Shown here one piece after another: positions 35,491 to 42,804 of a DNA stretch of 64,000 nucleotides; the stretch's first letter is position 1, and every line of letters starts with the position of its first letter. This DNA comes from Marinirhabdus sp963799365 (GTDB taxonomy: Bacteria > Bacteroidota > Bacteroidia > Flavobacteriales > Flavobacteriaceae): positions 62,001 to 126,000 of the forward strand of contig CAWCWV010000008.1 in NCBI GenBank assembly GCA_963799365.1. Reading direction: 5' to 3'. The notes beneath the pieces are model-generated. The model saw nothing but the letters and a program-made list of their open reading frames with translations. It was not told the DNA's origin and did no database searches. The position numbers were made by a program, and so were the translations under genes.

Positions 35491-35892
35491 TTAGTAAACG
35501 TAACACAATACTTCACCACCTACATTTTGATTGGCAGCCTGCTTTCCTGTCATTACTCCTGCTGAAGTAGAAACGATAGCAATACCTAAACCATTTAAAA
35601 TACGCGGCATTTCTGAAGCACCTGCATACTTACGTAAACCGGGTGTACTTATTCTTTGTAATCTTTTGATAACTGGGTCTTTCGTAAGCTTGTCATACTT
35701 TAAAGCGATTTTTACGGTTCCTTGTGGGCCGTTATCATCTTCAAACTTGTAGCTTAGGATATATCCTTGGTCAAACAAAATTTTTGTAATCTCTTTTTTG
35801 AGATTTGAAGCTGGCACCTCTACTACGCGGTGTCCTGCTTTTACTGCATTTCTAACTCTCGTTAGATAATCTGCGATTGGATCTGTTGTCAT
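35491..35892 (-). CDS. rpsH: 30S ribosomal protein S8
   Basis: Central-domain 16S-binding protein of 133 aa. DPIADYLTRVRNAVKAGH, KRLQRISTPGLRKYAGASEM and the C-terminal GVMTGKQAANQNVGGEVLCY are canonical. The 72-base spacer before it is larger than its neighbours' and contains a small hairpin (CTGAAA and TTTCAG near 35924-35937). In E. coli S8 represses the spc operon; regulation here is unknown. Confidence 0.98.
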   Translation of the reverse strand: MTTDPIADYLTRVRNAVKAGHRVVEVPASNLKKEITKILFDQGYILSYKFEDDNGPQGTVKIALKYDKLTKDPVIKRLQRISTPGLRKYAGASEMPRILNGLGIAIVSTSAGVMTGKQAANQNVGGEVLCYVY

Positions 35893-35964
35893 TATTTATT
35901 TATTGCGGTAGTGGTTTTTTATTCTGAAAAATTTCAGTCTAAAACCTTCAACCAGTTTATACTC

Positions 35965-36234
35965 TTACCAAGAAGCTTTTCTTACTCCTGGAATTAATCC
36001 TTGATTAGCCATTTCACGAAACATAACACGTGAAAGACCAAATGTTCTCATATATCCTTTTGGACGTCCTGTTAATTTACAACGGTTGTGCAAACGAACT
36101 GGAGAAGCATTCTTTGGTAATTTTTGTAAACCTTCCCAGTCGCCAGCTTCTTTTAGAGCTTTACGCTTTTCAGCATACTTTTTTACTATACTTTGTCTTT
36201 TGCGCTCACGCGCTTTCATTGATTCTTTAGCCAT
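35965..36234 (-). CDS. rpsN: 30S ribosomal protein S14 (long, zinc-free type)
   Basis: Protein of 89 aa with MAKESMKARERKRQSIVKKY at the start and NRCKLTGRPKGYMRTFGLSR toward the end. Only one Cys is present and the length is about 89, so this is the long form without the CxxC zinc knuckle. It starts 1 base after rplE. Confidence 0.98.
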   Translation of the reverse strand: MAKESMKARERKRQSIVKKYAEKRKALKEAGDWEGLQKLPKNASPVRLHNRCKLTGRPKGYMRTFGLSRVMFREMANQGLIPGVRKASW

Positions 36235-36235
36235 C

Positions 36236-36787
36236 TTAGTTCTTTTTAAAAGGTAATCCTAATTCGGTTAATAACGATTTTGCTTCCTTATCGGTAGCTG
36301 CAGAAGTTACAAACGTAATGTTCATACCTTCGATTTTCTTTACTTTATCAATATTGATTTCTGGAAAGATAATCTGCTCTTCGATTCCCATAGAGTAATT
36401 TCCTCTACCGTCAAAACCAGTTGCACTAATACCGTTAAAATCACGCACGTTTGGCAATGAACTTGTAATAAGTCTATCTAAAAACTCATACATACGCTCT
36501 CCACGTAACGTAACTTTGGCACCAATAGGCATCCCTTTACGTAATTTGAAGTTTGCAATATCTTTCTTAGACATAGTTGAAATTGCACGCTGACCAGCTA
36601 TTATTGTTAATTCTTCAACAGAATTATCAATTAATTTCTTGTCGGCTACCGCAGCTCCAACACCACGAGACACAACAATGCGTTCTAGTTTAGGAACTTG
36701 CATTACATTTGTGTAACCAAATTCGTCTGTAAGAGCGTTTGTTACTCTGCTCTTGTATTCTTCCTTAAGTCTTGGTGTATATGCCAT
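36236..36787 (-). CDS. rplE: 50S ribosomal protein L5
   Basis: 5S rRNA-binding central protuberance protein of 183 aa. Family regions visible are NVMQVPKLERIVVSRGVG, ITGQ-equivalent IIAGQRAISTMSKKDIANFK, LRKGMPIGAKVTLRGERMYEF (split by coordinates) and FPEINIDKVKKIEGMNITF. Two bases after rplX. Confidence 0.98.
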   Translation of the reverse strand: MAYTPRLKEEYKSRVTNALTDEFGYTNVMQVPKLERIVVSRGVGAAVADKKLIDNSVEELTIIAGQRAISTMSKKDIANFKLRKGMPIGAKVTLRGERMYEFLDRLITSSLPNVRDFNGISATGFDGRGNYSMGIEEQIIFPEINIDKVKKIEGMNITFVTSAATDKEAKSLLTELGLPFKKN

Positions 36788-36789
36788 AA

Positions 36790-37104
36790 CTATAATACTT
36801 GATTCGATTTTTTAGAAAATCGTACTTTTTTACCATCTTCCATTCTATATCCTACACGTGTAGCTTCTCCAGATTTTGGATCTACTAACGATAAGTTAGA
36901 AATATGAATAGGAGCTTCTTTTTCTGTAATTCCACCTTGAGGACTAGCCGCACTTGGCTTCTCATGTTTCTTCACAGTGTTTACTCCCTCTACTATTGCT
37001 TTGTTCTTTACAGCGTCTACACGAAGTACTTTACCTTCAGACCCTTTGTGGGCTCCTGCAGTAACTACTACGGTATCTCCTGTTTTTATTTTAAGCTTTC
37101 CCAT
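36790..37104 (-). CDS. rplX: 50S ribosomal protein L24
   Basis: Assembly-initiator protein of 104 aa with a KOW motif (GDTVVVTAGAHKGSEGKVLR). VEGVNTVKKHEKPSAASPQG and EAPIHISNLSLVDPKSGEAT are canonical. Between rplN (11 bases) and rplE (2 bases). Confidence 0.98.
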   Translation of the reverse strand: MGKLKIKTGDTVVVTAGAHKGSEGKVLRVDAVKNKAIVEGVNTVKKHEKPSAASPQGGITEKEAPIHISNLSLVDPKSGEATRVGYRMEDGKKVRFSKKSNQVL

Positions 37105-37115
37105 TTCGTTATCTA

Positions 37116-37484
37116 TTAAAGCACTTCAGGTGCCAATGATACTATTTTCATAAATTGTTTGTCACGAAGCTCTCTTGCAACGGGTCCAAATACACGGGTT
37201 CCTCTCATTTCGCCCTGAGGGTTTAACAACACACATGCATTGTCGTCGAAACGAATGTAAGATCCGTCTGGTCTTCTAACTTCCTTTACAGTACGTACTA
37301 CCACTGCGGTAGAAACGGTACCTTTTTTTACAGTTCCGTTAGGAGTTGCTTCTTTTACAGTAACAACAATCTTGTCACCAATTGATGCGTAACGTTTTTT
37401 GGTTCCGCCCAATACACGGATGGTAAGTACCTCTTTGGCACCTGTGTTATCCGCCACTCTAAGTCTTGATTCTTGTTGTAACAT
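37116..37484 (-). CDS. rplN: 50S ribosomal protein L14
   Basis: Protein of 122 aa at the subunit interface. MLQQESRLRVADNTGAKEVL, VRTVKEVRRPDGSYIRFDDN and GTRVFGPVARELRDKQFMKI cover the whole canonical sequence. Two bases after rpsQ. Confidence 0.98.
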   Translation of the reverse strand: MLQQESRLRVADNTGAKEVLTIRVLGGTKKRYASIGDKIVVTVKEATPNGTVKKGTVSTAVVVRTVKEVRRPDGSYIRFDDNACVLLNPQGEMRGTRVFGPVARELRDKQFMKIVSLAPEVL

Positions 37485-37486
37485 AA

Positions 37487-37747
37487 TTACTTCGCTCTTT
37501 CAATTATTTCTACTAGTCTCCAAGTTTTGGTTTTACTCATAGGTCGTGTTTCCATGATCTTTACAGTATCACCTTCGTTGCAGTCGTTTTTCTCGTCGTG
37601 TGCTACGTATTTTTTCGTTTTCAAAACGAATTTTCCATACATAGGGTGTTTTACTTTTTTCACCTCGGCAACAACAATAGATTTCTCCATCTTATTACTG
37701 GTTACTACACCTATACGCTCTTTTCTTAAGTTTCTTTTTACTTCCAT
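37487..37747 (-). CDS. rpsQ: 30S ribosomal protein S17
   Basis: OB-fold primary binding protein of 86 aa. RNLRKERIGVVTSNKMEKS at the N-terminus and the signature CNEGDTVKIMETRPMSKTKT are present. 14 bases after rpmC. Confidence 0.98.
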   Translation of the reverse strand: MEVKRNLRKERIGVVTSNKMEKSIVVAEVKKVKHPMYGKFVLKTKKYVAHDEKNDCNEGDTVKIMETRPMSKTKTWRLVEIIERAK

Positions 37748-37761
37748 CTTTCAGCTTCGTA

Positions 37762-37953
37762 CTATTGTACTTCTCTTTTAGTTAGTTCTGTCGCAATTCT
37801 AGCTATAGCTCTTCTGTGAACTCTTAACTGAATTGGATTGTCCAACGGTGAAATGGTGTGAGCCATTTTAAGGTTTGCGAATGCTTGTCTGTTTTCAGTT
37901 AAAGCTTCTTGCAAATCCGCTGTTGATGCTTCTTTTATTTCTGATTGTTTCAT
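37762..37953 (-). CDS. rpmC: 50S ribosomal protein L29
   Basis: Two-helix protein of 63 aa at the tunnel exit, next to L23. MKQSEIKEASTADLQEAL and AFANLKMAHTISPLDNPIQL fit the family. 10 bases after rplP. Confidence 0.98.
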   Translation of the reverse strand: MKQSEIKEASTADLQEALTENRQAFANLKMAHTISPLDNPIQLRVHRRAIARIATELTKREVQ

Positions 37954-37963
37954 CTTTGTAAAA

Positions 37964-38383
37964 TTAAGCTTGATAATCTCTAGACATGATAAACTTAGTT
38001 TTCACCGGTAATTTCTGAGCAGCTAATCGAAGGGCTTCCTTAGCAGTTTCTAACGGTACTCCTGAAACTTCGAATAATACTCTACCTGGCTTCACTACAG
38101 CTGCCCAATATTCTACGGCACCTTTACCTTTACCCATACGAACCTCTAGAGGCTTCTTAGTGATTGGTTTATCTGGAAAAATCATTATCCAGATAGACCC
38201 TTCTCTTTTCATAAAACGGGTAGCGGCAATACGCGCAGCTTCTATTTGACGTGCTGTCAAGAAATTTGAATCTAAAGATTTAATACCAAAAGTTCCATAG
38301 GCTAGCTGATTTCCTCTACCAGCATTACCTTTCATACGGCCCTTTTGTTGTTTACGGTATTTTGTTCTTTTGGGTTGTAACAT
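37964..38383 (-). CDS. rplP: 50S ribosomal protein L16
   Basis: Protein of 139 aa near the A site. MLQPKRTKYRKQQKGRMKG, IEAARIAATRFMKREGSIWI and MGKGKGAVEYWAAVVKPGRV are canonical. The Arg in the MGKGKG region equivalent to the hydroxylated residue of E. coli is in its usual context. 20 bases after rpsC. Confidence 0.98.
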   Translation of the reverse strand: MLQPKRTKYRKQQKGRMKGNAGRGNQLAYGTFGIKSLDSNFLTARQIEAARIAATRFMKREGSIWIMIFPDKPITKKPLEVRMGKGKGAVEYWAAVVKPGRVLFEVSGVPLETAKEALRLAAQKLPVKTKFIMSRDYQA

Positions 38384-38403
38384 CTTTTCTTTTCTTTAAA
38401 AAA

Positions 38404-39123
38404 TTACTTTCTGTTACGACGTGATTTGTTACCACCTCGGCCAGAACCGCTTTTGCCACCTTTTTTGTCTAAACCGACCAATGGAGAAAGCTCTCTTTTA
38501 CCATATACTTCGCCTTTCATGATCCATACTTTAACACCCAATCTACCATAGGTAGTGTGCGCTTCTACTAAAGCATAGTCAATATCGGCTCTAAAAGTAC
38601 TCAAGGGAATACGTCCGTCTTTGTACGATTCACTACGTGCCATTTCAGCACCGTTTAAACGTCCAGAGATTTGGATTTTAATTCCTTCAGCATTCATACG
38701 CATTGCAGCCGCAATGGCCATCTTAATTGCACGACGGTATGAGATTCTATTCTCAATTTGTCTTGCAACACTGCTTCCTACTAGAAATGCATCTAATTCT
38801 GGTCGCTTGATTTCGTGAATGTTGATTTGTACTTCTTTTTCGGTAATTTTTTTAAGCTCTTCTTTTAACTTGTCTACTTCCTGACCACCTTTCCCGATAA
38901 TGATACCAGGTCTTGCAGTAGTAATAGTAACGGTTACAAGCTTAAGCGTACGCTCAATAATTACTCTAGACACACTTGCTTTACTTAAACGAGCATGGAT
39001 ATATTTTCTAATCTTATCGTCTTCGGCCAATTTATCGCCGTAGTCGTTACCTCCGTACCAGTTGGATTCCCATCCTCTAATGATACCTAAGCGGTTCCCG
39101 ATTGGATTTGTCTTCTGTCCCAT
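38404..39123 (-). CDS. rpsC: 30S ribosomal protein S3
   Basis: mRNA-entry protein of 239 aa. A KH type II domain contains the GxxG loop in RPGIIIGKGGQEVDKLKEEL. MGQKTNPIGNRLGIIRGWES and AEIARSESYKEGR-equivalent GAEMARSESYKDGRIPLSTF are seen. A Gly/Lys/Arg-rich tail (GGKSGSGRGGNKSRRNRK) ends the protein. Confidence 0.98.
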   Translation of the reverse strand: MGQKTNPIGNRLGIIRGWESNWYGGNDYGDKLAEDDKIRKYIHARLSKASVSRVIIERTLKLVTVTITTARPGIIIGKGGQEVDKLKEELKKITEKEVQINIHEIKRPELDAFLVGSSVARQIENRISYRRAIKMAIAAAMRMNAEGIKIQISGRLNGAEMARSESYKDGRIPLSTFRADIDYALVEAHTTYGRLGVKVWIMKGEVYGKRELSPLVGLDKKGGKSGSGRGGNKSRRNRK

Positions 39124-39129
39124 TTAAAT

Positions 39130-39537
39130 TTAGCTTTGTGTGTTATCGTTAGCTCCTAATACCAGTGTTACGTGGTTGGAACGTTTTCTAATTCTGTGTG
39201 CGCGACCCTGTGGTGCTGGACGTAGTCTCTTCAACATAGTTCCACCATCTACACGAATCTCTTTTATGAAAAGATCTGCATCTTCTAAAGAAGCATCTTC
39301 ATTTTTTGCTTGCCAGTTTGCAATGGCAGACAATAACAGTTTTTCCAAACGGTTAGAAGCTTCTTTTTTGCTGAATCTTAAAATATTAAGCGCTGTGTTT
39401 ATCTTTTCACCACGAACCAAGTCTGCAACTAAGCGCATTTTTCTTGGTGACGTAGGGCAATTATTCAATTTAGCAAAGTATTGTGTCTTCTTCGCCTCTT
39501 TGATTGCTTCTGCTCTTTCTCTTTTACGAACTCCCAT
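39130..39537 (-). CDS. rplV: 50S ribosomal protein L22
   Basis: Tunnel-lining protein of 135 aa. LNNCPTSPRKMRLVADLVRG, the beta-hairpin that reaches into the tunnel (IRVDGGTMLKRLRPAPQGRA) and HRIRKRSNHVTLVLG are canonical; the N-terminus is slightly extended relative to E. coli. Confidence 0.98.
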   Translation of the reverse strand: MGVRKRERAEAIKEAKKTQYFAKLNNCPTSPRKMRLVADLVRGEKINTALNILRFSKKEASNRLEKLLLSAIANWQAKNEDASLEDADLFIKEIRVDGGTMLKRLRPAPQGRAHRIRKRSNHVTLVLGANDNTQS

Positions 39538-39543
39538 GGCCTA

Positions 39544-39822
39544 TTATTTTTTTCCTTTGTTTTTTGCACCAACGTGACCACGGAATGATCTTGTAGGTGA
39601 AAATTCGCCTAATTTATGTCCTACCATGTTCTCAGTTACATATACAGGCACAAATTGCTTCCCGTTGTGTACTGCGATGGTTTGTCCTACAAAATCTGGA
39701 GTAATCATAGAAGCTCTTGACCAAGTTTTGATCACAGTCTTCTTATTAGTCTCGACATTTTGCTGTACTTTCTTATCTAATTTGAAGTGAACGTACGGTC
39801 CTTTTTTTAACGATCTTGCCAT
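39544..39822 (-). CDS. rpsS: 30S ribosomal protein S19
   Basis: Head protein of 92 aa that contacts S13. MARSLKKGPYVHFKLDKKV, TWSRASMITPDFVGQTIAVH and GHKLGEFSPTRSFRGHVGAK are canonical. Between rplB (3 bases) and rplV (6 bases). Confidence 0.98.
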   Translation of the reverse strand: MARSLKKGPYVHFKLDKKVQQNVETNKKTVIKTWSRASMITPDFVGQTIAVHNGKQFVPVYVTENMVGHKLGEFSPTRSFRGHVGAKNKGKK

Positions 39823-39825
39823 AGC

Positions 39826-40650
39826 TTATTTCTTTCTACGTTCGATTATATACTTATTACTAGCCTTAGTTCTAGAGCGGGTTTTGTATCCTTTAGAAGG
39901 AATACCGTTTCTTGAACGTGGATGACCACCTGAAGATTTCCCTTCACCACCACCCATTGGGTGATCTACTGGGTTCATCACCACTGGTCTTGTTCTTGGA
40001 CGACGGCCTAACCATCTAGATCTACCAGCTTTACCACCAACCAATAACTGGTGGTCACTGTTACTTACAGCACCAATGGTAGCCATACAAGTAACAAGTA
40101 TCATTCTAGTTTCACCTGAGGGTAATTTTACCGTAGCGTACTTTCCGTCACGAGCCATAAGCTGTGCAAAGGCACCAGCACTACGCGCCATAACAGCACC
40201 TTGACCTGGACGTAATTCTATACAAGAAATAATAGTACCTAGAGGAATACTCGCTAGGGTCATTGCATTTCCTATTTCCGGAGGAGTTTGCTCTCCAGAA
40301 ACAATATTCTGCCCAACTTGAAGTCCATTTTGAGCAATTACATATCGCTTTTCACCATCTTGGTAATTCAATAAAGCAATAAAGGCTGTACGATTTGGAT
40401 CGTATTCGATTGTAGCAACTGTAGCAGGCACGCCGTGCTTGTCGCGTTTAAAATCGATTATTCTATAACGTTTCTTATGACCACCACCTATGTAGCGCAT
40501 AGTCATTCTTCCTTGACTGTTTCTACCACCAGAACGTTTCTTCGGAGCTAATAAACTTTTCTCCGGCTTATCAGTTGTAATGGCATCATAACCATTTACA
40601 ACTCTAAAACGCTGTCCTGGGGTGATAGGTTTTAATTTTCTTACTGACAT
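39826..40650 (-). CDS. rplB: 50S ribosomal protein L2
   Basis: Peptidyl-transferase-region protein of 274 aa. RNSQGRMTMRYIGGGHKKRY, the OB and SH3-like domains (IELRPGQGAVMARSAGAFAQ), and the functional HPMGGGEG loop with its conserved His in VVMNPVDHPMGGGEGKSSGG are present. Confidence 0.98.
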   Translation of the reverse strand: MSVRKLKPITPGQRFRVVNGYDAITTDKPEKSLLAPKKRSGGRNSQGRMTMRYIGGGHKKRYRIIDFKRDKHGVPATVATIEYDPNRTAFIALLNYQDGEKRYVIAQNGLQVGQNIVSGEQTPPEIGNAMTLASIPLGTIISCIELRPGQGAVMARSAGAFAQLMARDGKYATVKLPSGETRMILVTCMATIGAVSNSDHQLLVGGKAGRSRWLGRRPRTRPVVMNPVDHPMGGGEGKSSGGHPRSRNGIPSKGYKTRSRTKASNKYIIERRKK

Positions 40651-40678
40651 CTTTTGTCTAATTTATTGCAAGCTTAGC

Positions 40679-40969
40679 TTACAAATTGTTGTAAAAATCT
40701 ATTGTATCACCTTCCGCCACCTGTACAATTGCCTTTTTAACAGCATTTGTTTTACCAGTTTGAACTCCCGTTTTCGTATGACGAACACGACGATCTGGGC
40801 GGACATTCATTGTGCGAACTTTTTCAACAGAAACTCCGTAAGTGGCCTCAACCGCTTTCTTGATTTCTACCTTATTCGCCTTTGGGTTTACCTGAAAACC
40901 GTATCGGTTATTTAAATCCGCATCGGCCGTGGCTTTTTCCGTAATTATAGGTTTTATTAAGATATTCAT
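40679..40969 (-). CDS. rplW: 50S ribosomal protein L23
   Basis: Tunnel-exit protein of 96 aa, docking site for trigger factor and SRP. MNILIKPIITEKATADADL and NKVEIKKAVEATYGVSVEKV with VRTMNVRPDRR match the family. 7 bases after rplD. Confidence 0.98.
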   Translation of the reverse strand: MNILIKPIITEKATADADLNNRYGFQVNPKANKVEIKKAVEATYGVSVEKVRTMNVRPDRRVRHTKTGVQTGKTNAVKKAIVQVAEGDTIDFYNNL

Positions 40970-40976
40970 CTTGTTT

Positions 40977-41606
40977 CTATTTACTTAAGTTCGTATTAAT
41001 TCCTTCCAAAGAACCTTCAAACAACACTACGCTGTTTGCATTCATAATCTTGTAAGTACTTAATTCTGAGTTGTTTATAACTTCTGTACCTTTCAAATTG
41101 CGAGACGACAAATATACGTTATTATTTGACTCTCCCAACACAAACAAAGATTTTTTGTTTTCAAGTCCTAAATTCTTCAAAACTGAAGTAAAACTCTTGG
41201 TTTTTGGAGCATCAAAATTTAAATCTTCTATCACCACAATTGCCTTGTCATTTGCCTTTACAGTAAGGGCAGATTTACGAGCCAAACGTTTTAAGTTTTT
41301 ATTCAATTTGAATGAATAATTTCTTGGTCTAGGTCCGAACATACGTCCACCACCTCTAAAAACACCAGACTTGATACTTCCCGCACGGGCAGTACCTGTT
41401 CCTTTTTGTTTTTTTATCTTTCTGGTTGAACCAGATATTTCAGCACGCTCCTTAGATTTATGAGTTCCCTGACGTTGATTTGCCAGGTACTGTTTTACAT
41501 CCAGGTACATTGCATGATTATTAGGCTCAATTCCAAACACATCGTTAGAAAGTTCAACCTTTCTACCTGTGTCTTTTCCGTTGATATCTATTACTGCTAC
41601 CTTCAT
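40977..41606 (-). CDS. rplD: 50S ribosomal protein L4
   Basis: Protein of 209 aa with a tunnel loop (STRKIKKQKGTGTARAGSIK, FRGGGRMFGPRPRNYSFKLN). The start codon shares one base with the rplC stop (TAATG), suggesting coupled translation. In E. coli L4 autoregulates this operon; the different leader here gives no sign of that mechanism. Confidence 0.98.
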   Translation of the reverse strand: MKVAVIDINGKDTGRKVELSNDVFGIEPNNHAMYLDVKQYLANQRQGTHKSKERAEISGSTRKIKKQKGTGTARAGSIKSGVFRGGGRMFGPRPRNYSFKLNKNLKRLARKSALTVKANDKAIVVIEDLNFDAPKTKSFTSVLKNLGLENKKSLFVLGESNNNVYLSSRNLKGTEVINNSELSTYKIMNANSVVLFEGSLEGINTNLSK

Positions 41607-42217
41607 TACTTTTGGATCATTACATAAGCATTCTTATGTCCTGGCACACATCCCTTCACGACTAGAAGATTTTTGTCTGCTACAACTTTAAGAACTCTTA
41701 AATTTTCTACTTTCACCTTTTCATTACCCATTTGGCCAGCCATCTTCATTCCCTTGAATACTCTCGCAGGATATGATGCTGCTCCAATAGAACCTGGTGC
41801 TCTTAAACGGTTATGCTGTCCGTGAGTAGCTTGACCCACACCAGCAAAACCATGACGTTTTACTACACCCTGAAAACCTTTACCTTTGCTCGTTCCAGAA
41901 ATATCTACGAACTCACCTTCAACAAAGTGTTCTACAGTGATAGTATCACCTAATTTGTAACTTTCTTCAAATCCTTGGAATTCGGCGACTTTGCGTTTTG
42001 CAACAGTTCCTGCTTTCTTGGCGTGGCCTTCAGCAGCTTTTGTTACAGTCTTCTTGTCATCGAAACCAAGTTGAAGAGCTTCGTACCCGTCAACCTCAGA
42101 GGTTCTGACTTGGGTAACAACACAGGGCCCACACTCAATAACGGTACACGGCATATTTTTTCCGTTCTCGTCAAAGATGCTGGTCATCCCTATCTTTCTT
42201 CCAATTAACCCAGACAT
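41606..42217 (-). CDS. rplC: 50S ribosomal protein L3
   Basis: Protein of 203 aa. MSGLIGRKIGMTSIFDENG, VDISGTSKGKGFQGVVKRHG and FAGVGQATHGQHNRLRAPGS with the conserved Gln-bearing loop are canonical. It is separated from rpsJ by a 271-base spacer full of palindromes, whereas the two genes are usually close. Confidence 0.98.
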   Translation of the reverse strand: MSGLIGRKIGMTSIFDENGKNMPCTVIECGPCVVTQVRTSEVDGYEALQLGFDDKKTVTKAAEGHAKKAGTVAKRKVAEFQGFEESYKLGDTITVEHFVEGEFVDISGTSKGKGFQGVVKRHGFAGVGQATHGQHNRLRAPGSIGAASYPARVFKGMKMAGQMGNEKVKVENLRVLKVVADKNLLVVKGCVPGHKNAYVMIQK

Positions 42218-42244
42218 ATTTATCTATTTATTTATTAATAATTC

Positions 42245-42257
42245 GCCGATTATCGGC
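42245..42257. repeat. Palindrome GCCGAT-T-ATCGGC upstream of rplC
   Basis: Perfect 6-bp inverted repeat with a single-base centre, about 28 bases upstream of the rplC ATG on the transcribed strand. With so short a loop it would fold poorly as RNA, so it may instead be a DNA palindrome. Confidence 0.6.
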
Positions 42258-42283
42258 TTTACTTTTATTCAAACTTTTTCCGC

Positions 42284-42345
42284 TTTGCCCCTCCCTAAAG
42301 GGTGGCGAAAACAATTTCCTCCCTTTAGGGTTGGGGTAAAGAAAT
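42284..42345. repeat. Inverted-repeat element in rpsJ-rplC spacer
   Basis: TTTGCCCCTCCCTAAAGGG at one end and CCCTTTAGGGTTGGGGTAAA at the other are imperfect inverted copies about 20 bases apart. The core resembles the element at 2306-2385. This looks like a dispersed flavobacterial palindromic element placed within a ribosomal operon. Confidence 0.65.
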
Positions 42346-42364
42346 TACTTTTATTCAAACCAAA

Positions 42365-42390
42365 CGGGGTCAAAAATAAATTCGACCCCG
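42365..42390. repeat. Hairpin CGGGGTC/GACCCCG in rpsJ-rplC spacer
   Basis: CGGGGTC (42365-42371) and GACCCCG (42384-42390) form a 7-bp GC-rich stem with a 12-base A/T-rich loop. Seen directly; role unknown. Confidence 0.65.
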
Positions 42391-42451
42391 AATGTTATTT
42401 TTTTCCGTTTTTCCACAACCATCGTTGAGGACATTTTCTTCTTTACGAGAT

Positions 42452-42468
42452 CCCGAAGCAAATTCGGG
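42452..42468. repeat. Hairpin CCCGAA/TTCGGG in rpsJ-rplC spacer
   Basis: CCCGAA (42452-42457) and TTCGGG (42463-42468) form a 6-bp stem with a 5-base loop about 20 bases after the rpsJ stop on the minus strand. The motif CCCGAAGCAAATTCGGG recalls dispersed palindromes of flavobacterial genomes (from memory). Confidence 0.6.
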
Positions 42469-42488
42469 CCGTAAATTAAAGTTTATAC

Positions 42489-42794
42489 TTAAACTTTAAT
42501 TTCCACTTCCACTCCACTTGGCAACTCCAACTTCATTAGAGCGTCAATTGTTTTTGAAGAAGAACTGTAGATATCCAATAATCTCTTGTAAGAGCTTAAC
42601 TGGAATTGTTCTCTACTCGTCTTGTTAACGTGAGGTGAACGCAGTACTGTAAAGATTTTCTTGTGTGTTGGTAACGGGATTGGTCCTGTTACTACTGCAC
42701 CTGTACTTTTTACGGTTTTTACGATTTTTTCAGCAGATTTGTCCACTAAATTATGATCGTACGATTTTAATTTAATTCTTATTTTTTGACTCAT
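42489..42794 (-). CDS. rpsJ: 30S ribosomal protein S10
   Basis: Head protein of 101 aa, also known as transcription factor NusE. The ATG at 42794 (MSQKIRIKLKSYDHNLVDKS) is the family start; an in-frame ATG at 42836 lies inside fusA and adds 14 unrelated residues. GPIPLPTHKKIFTVLRSPHV and VNKTSREQFQLSSYKR are canonical. It follows fusA by 10 bases and so belongs to the str block here. Confidence 0.97.
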   Translation of the reverse strand: MSQKIRIKLKSYDHNLVDKSAEKIVKTVKSTGAVVTGPIPLPTHKKIFTVLRSPHVNKTSREQFQLSSYKRLLDIYSSSSKTIDALMKLELPSGVEVEIKV

Positions 42795-42804
42795 TGCTGA
42801 AATA

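Noticed and set aside
39140..39577. 145-aa plus-strand frame opposite rplV
   Set aside because: Shadow of a highly conserved ribosomal gene; no independent evidence.
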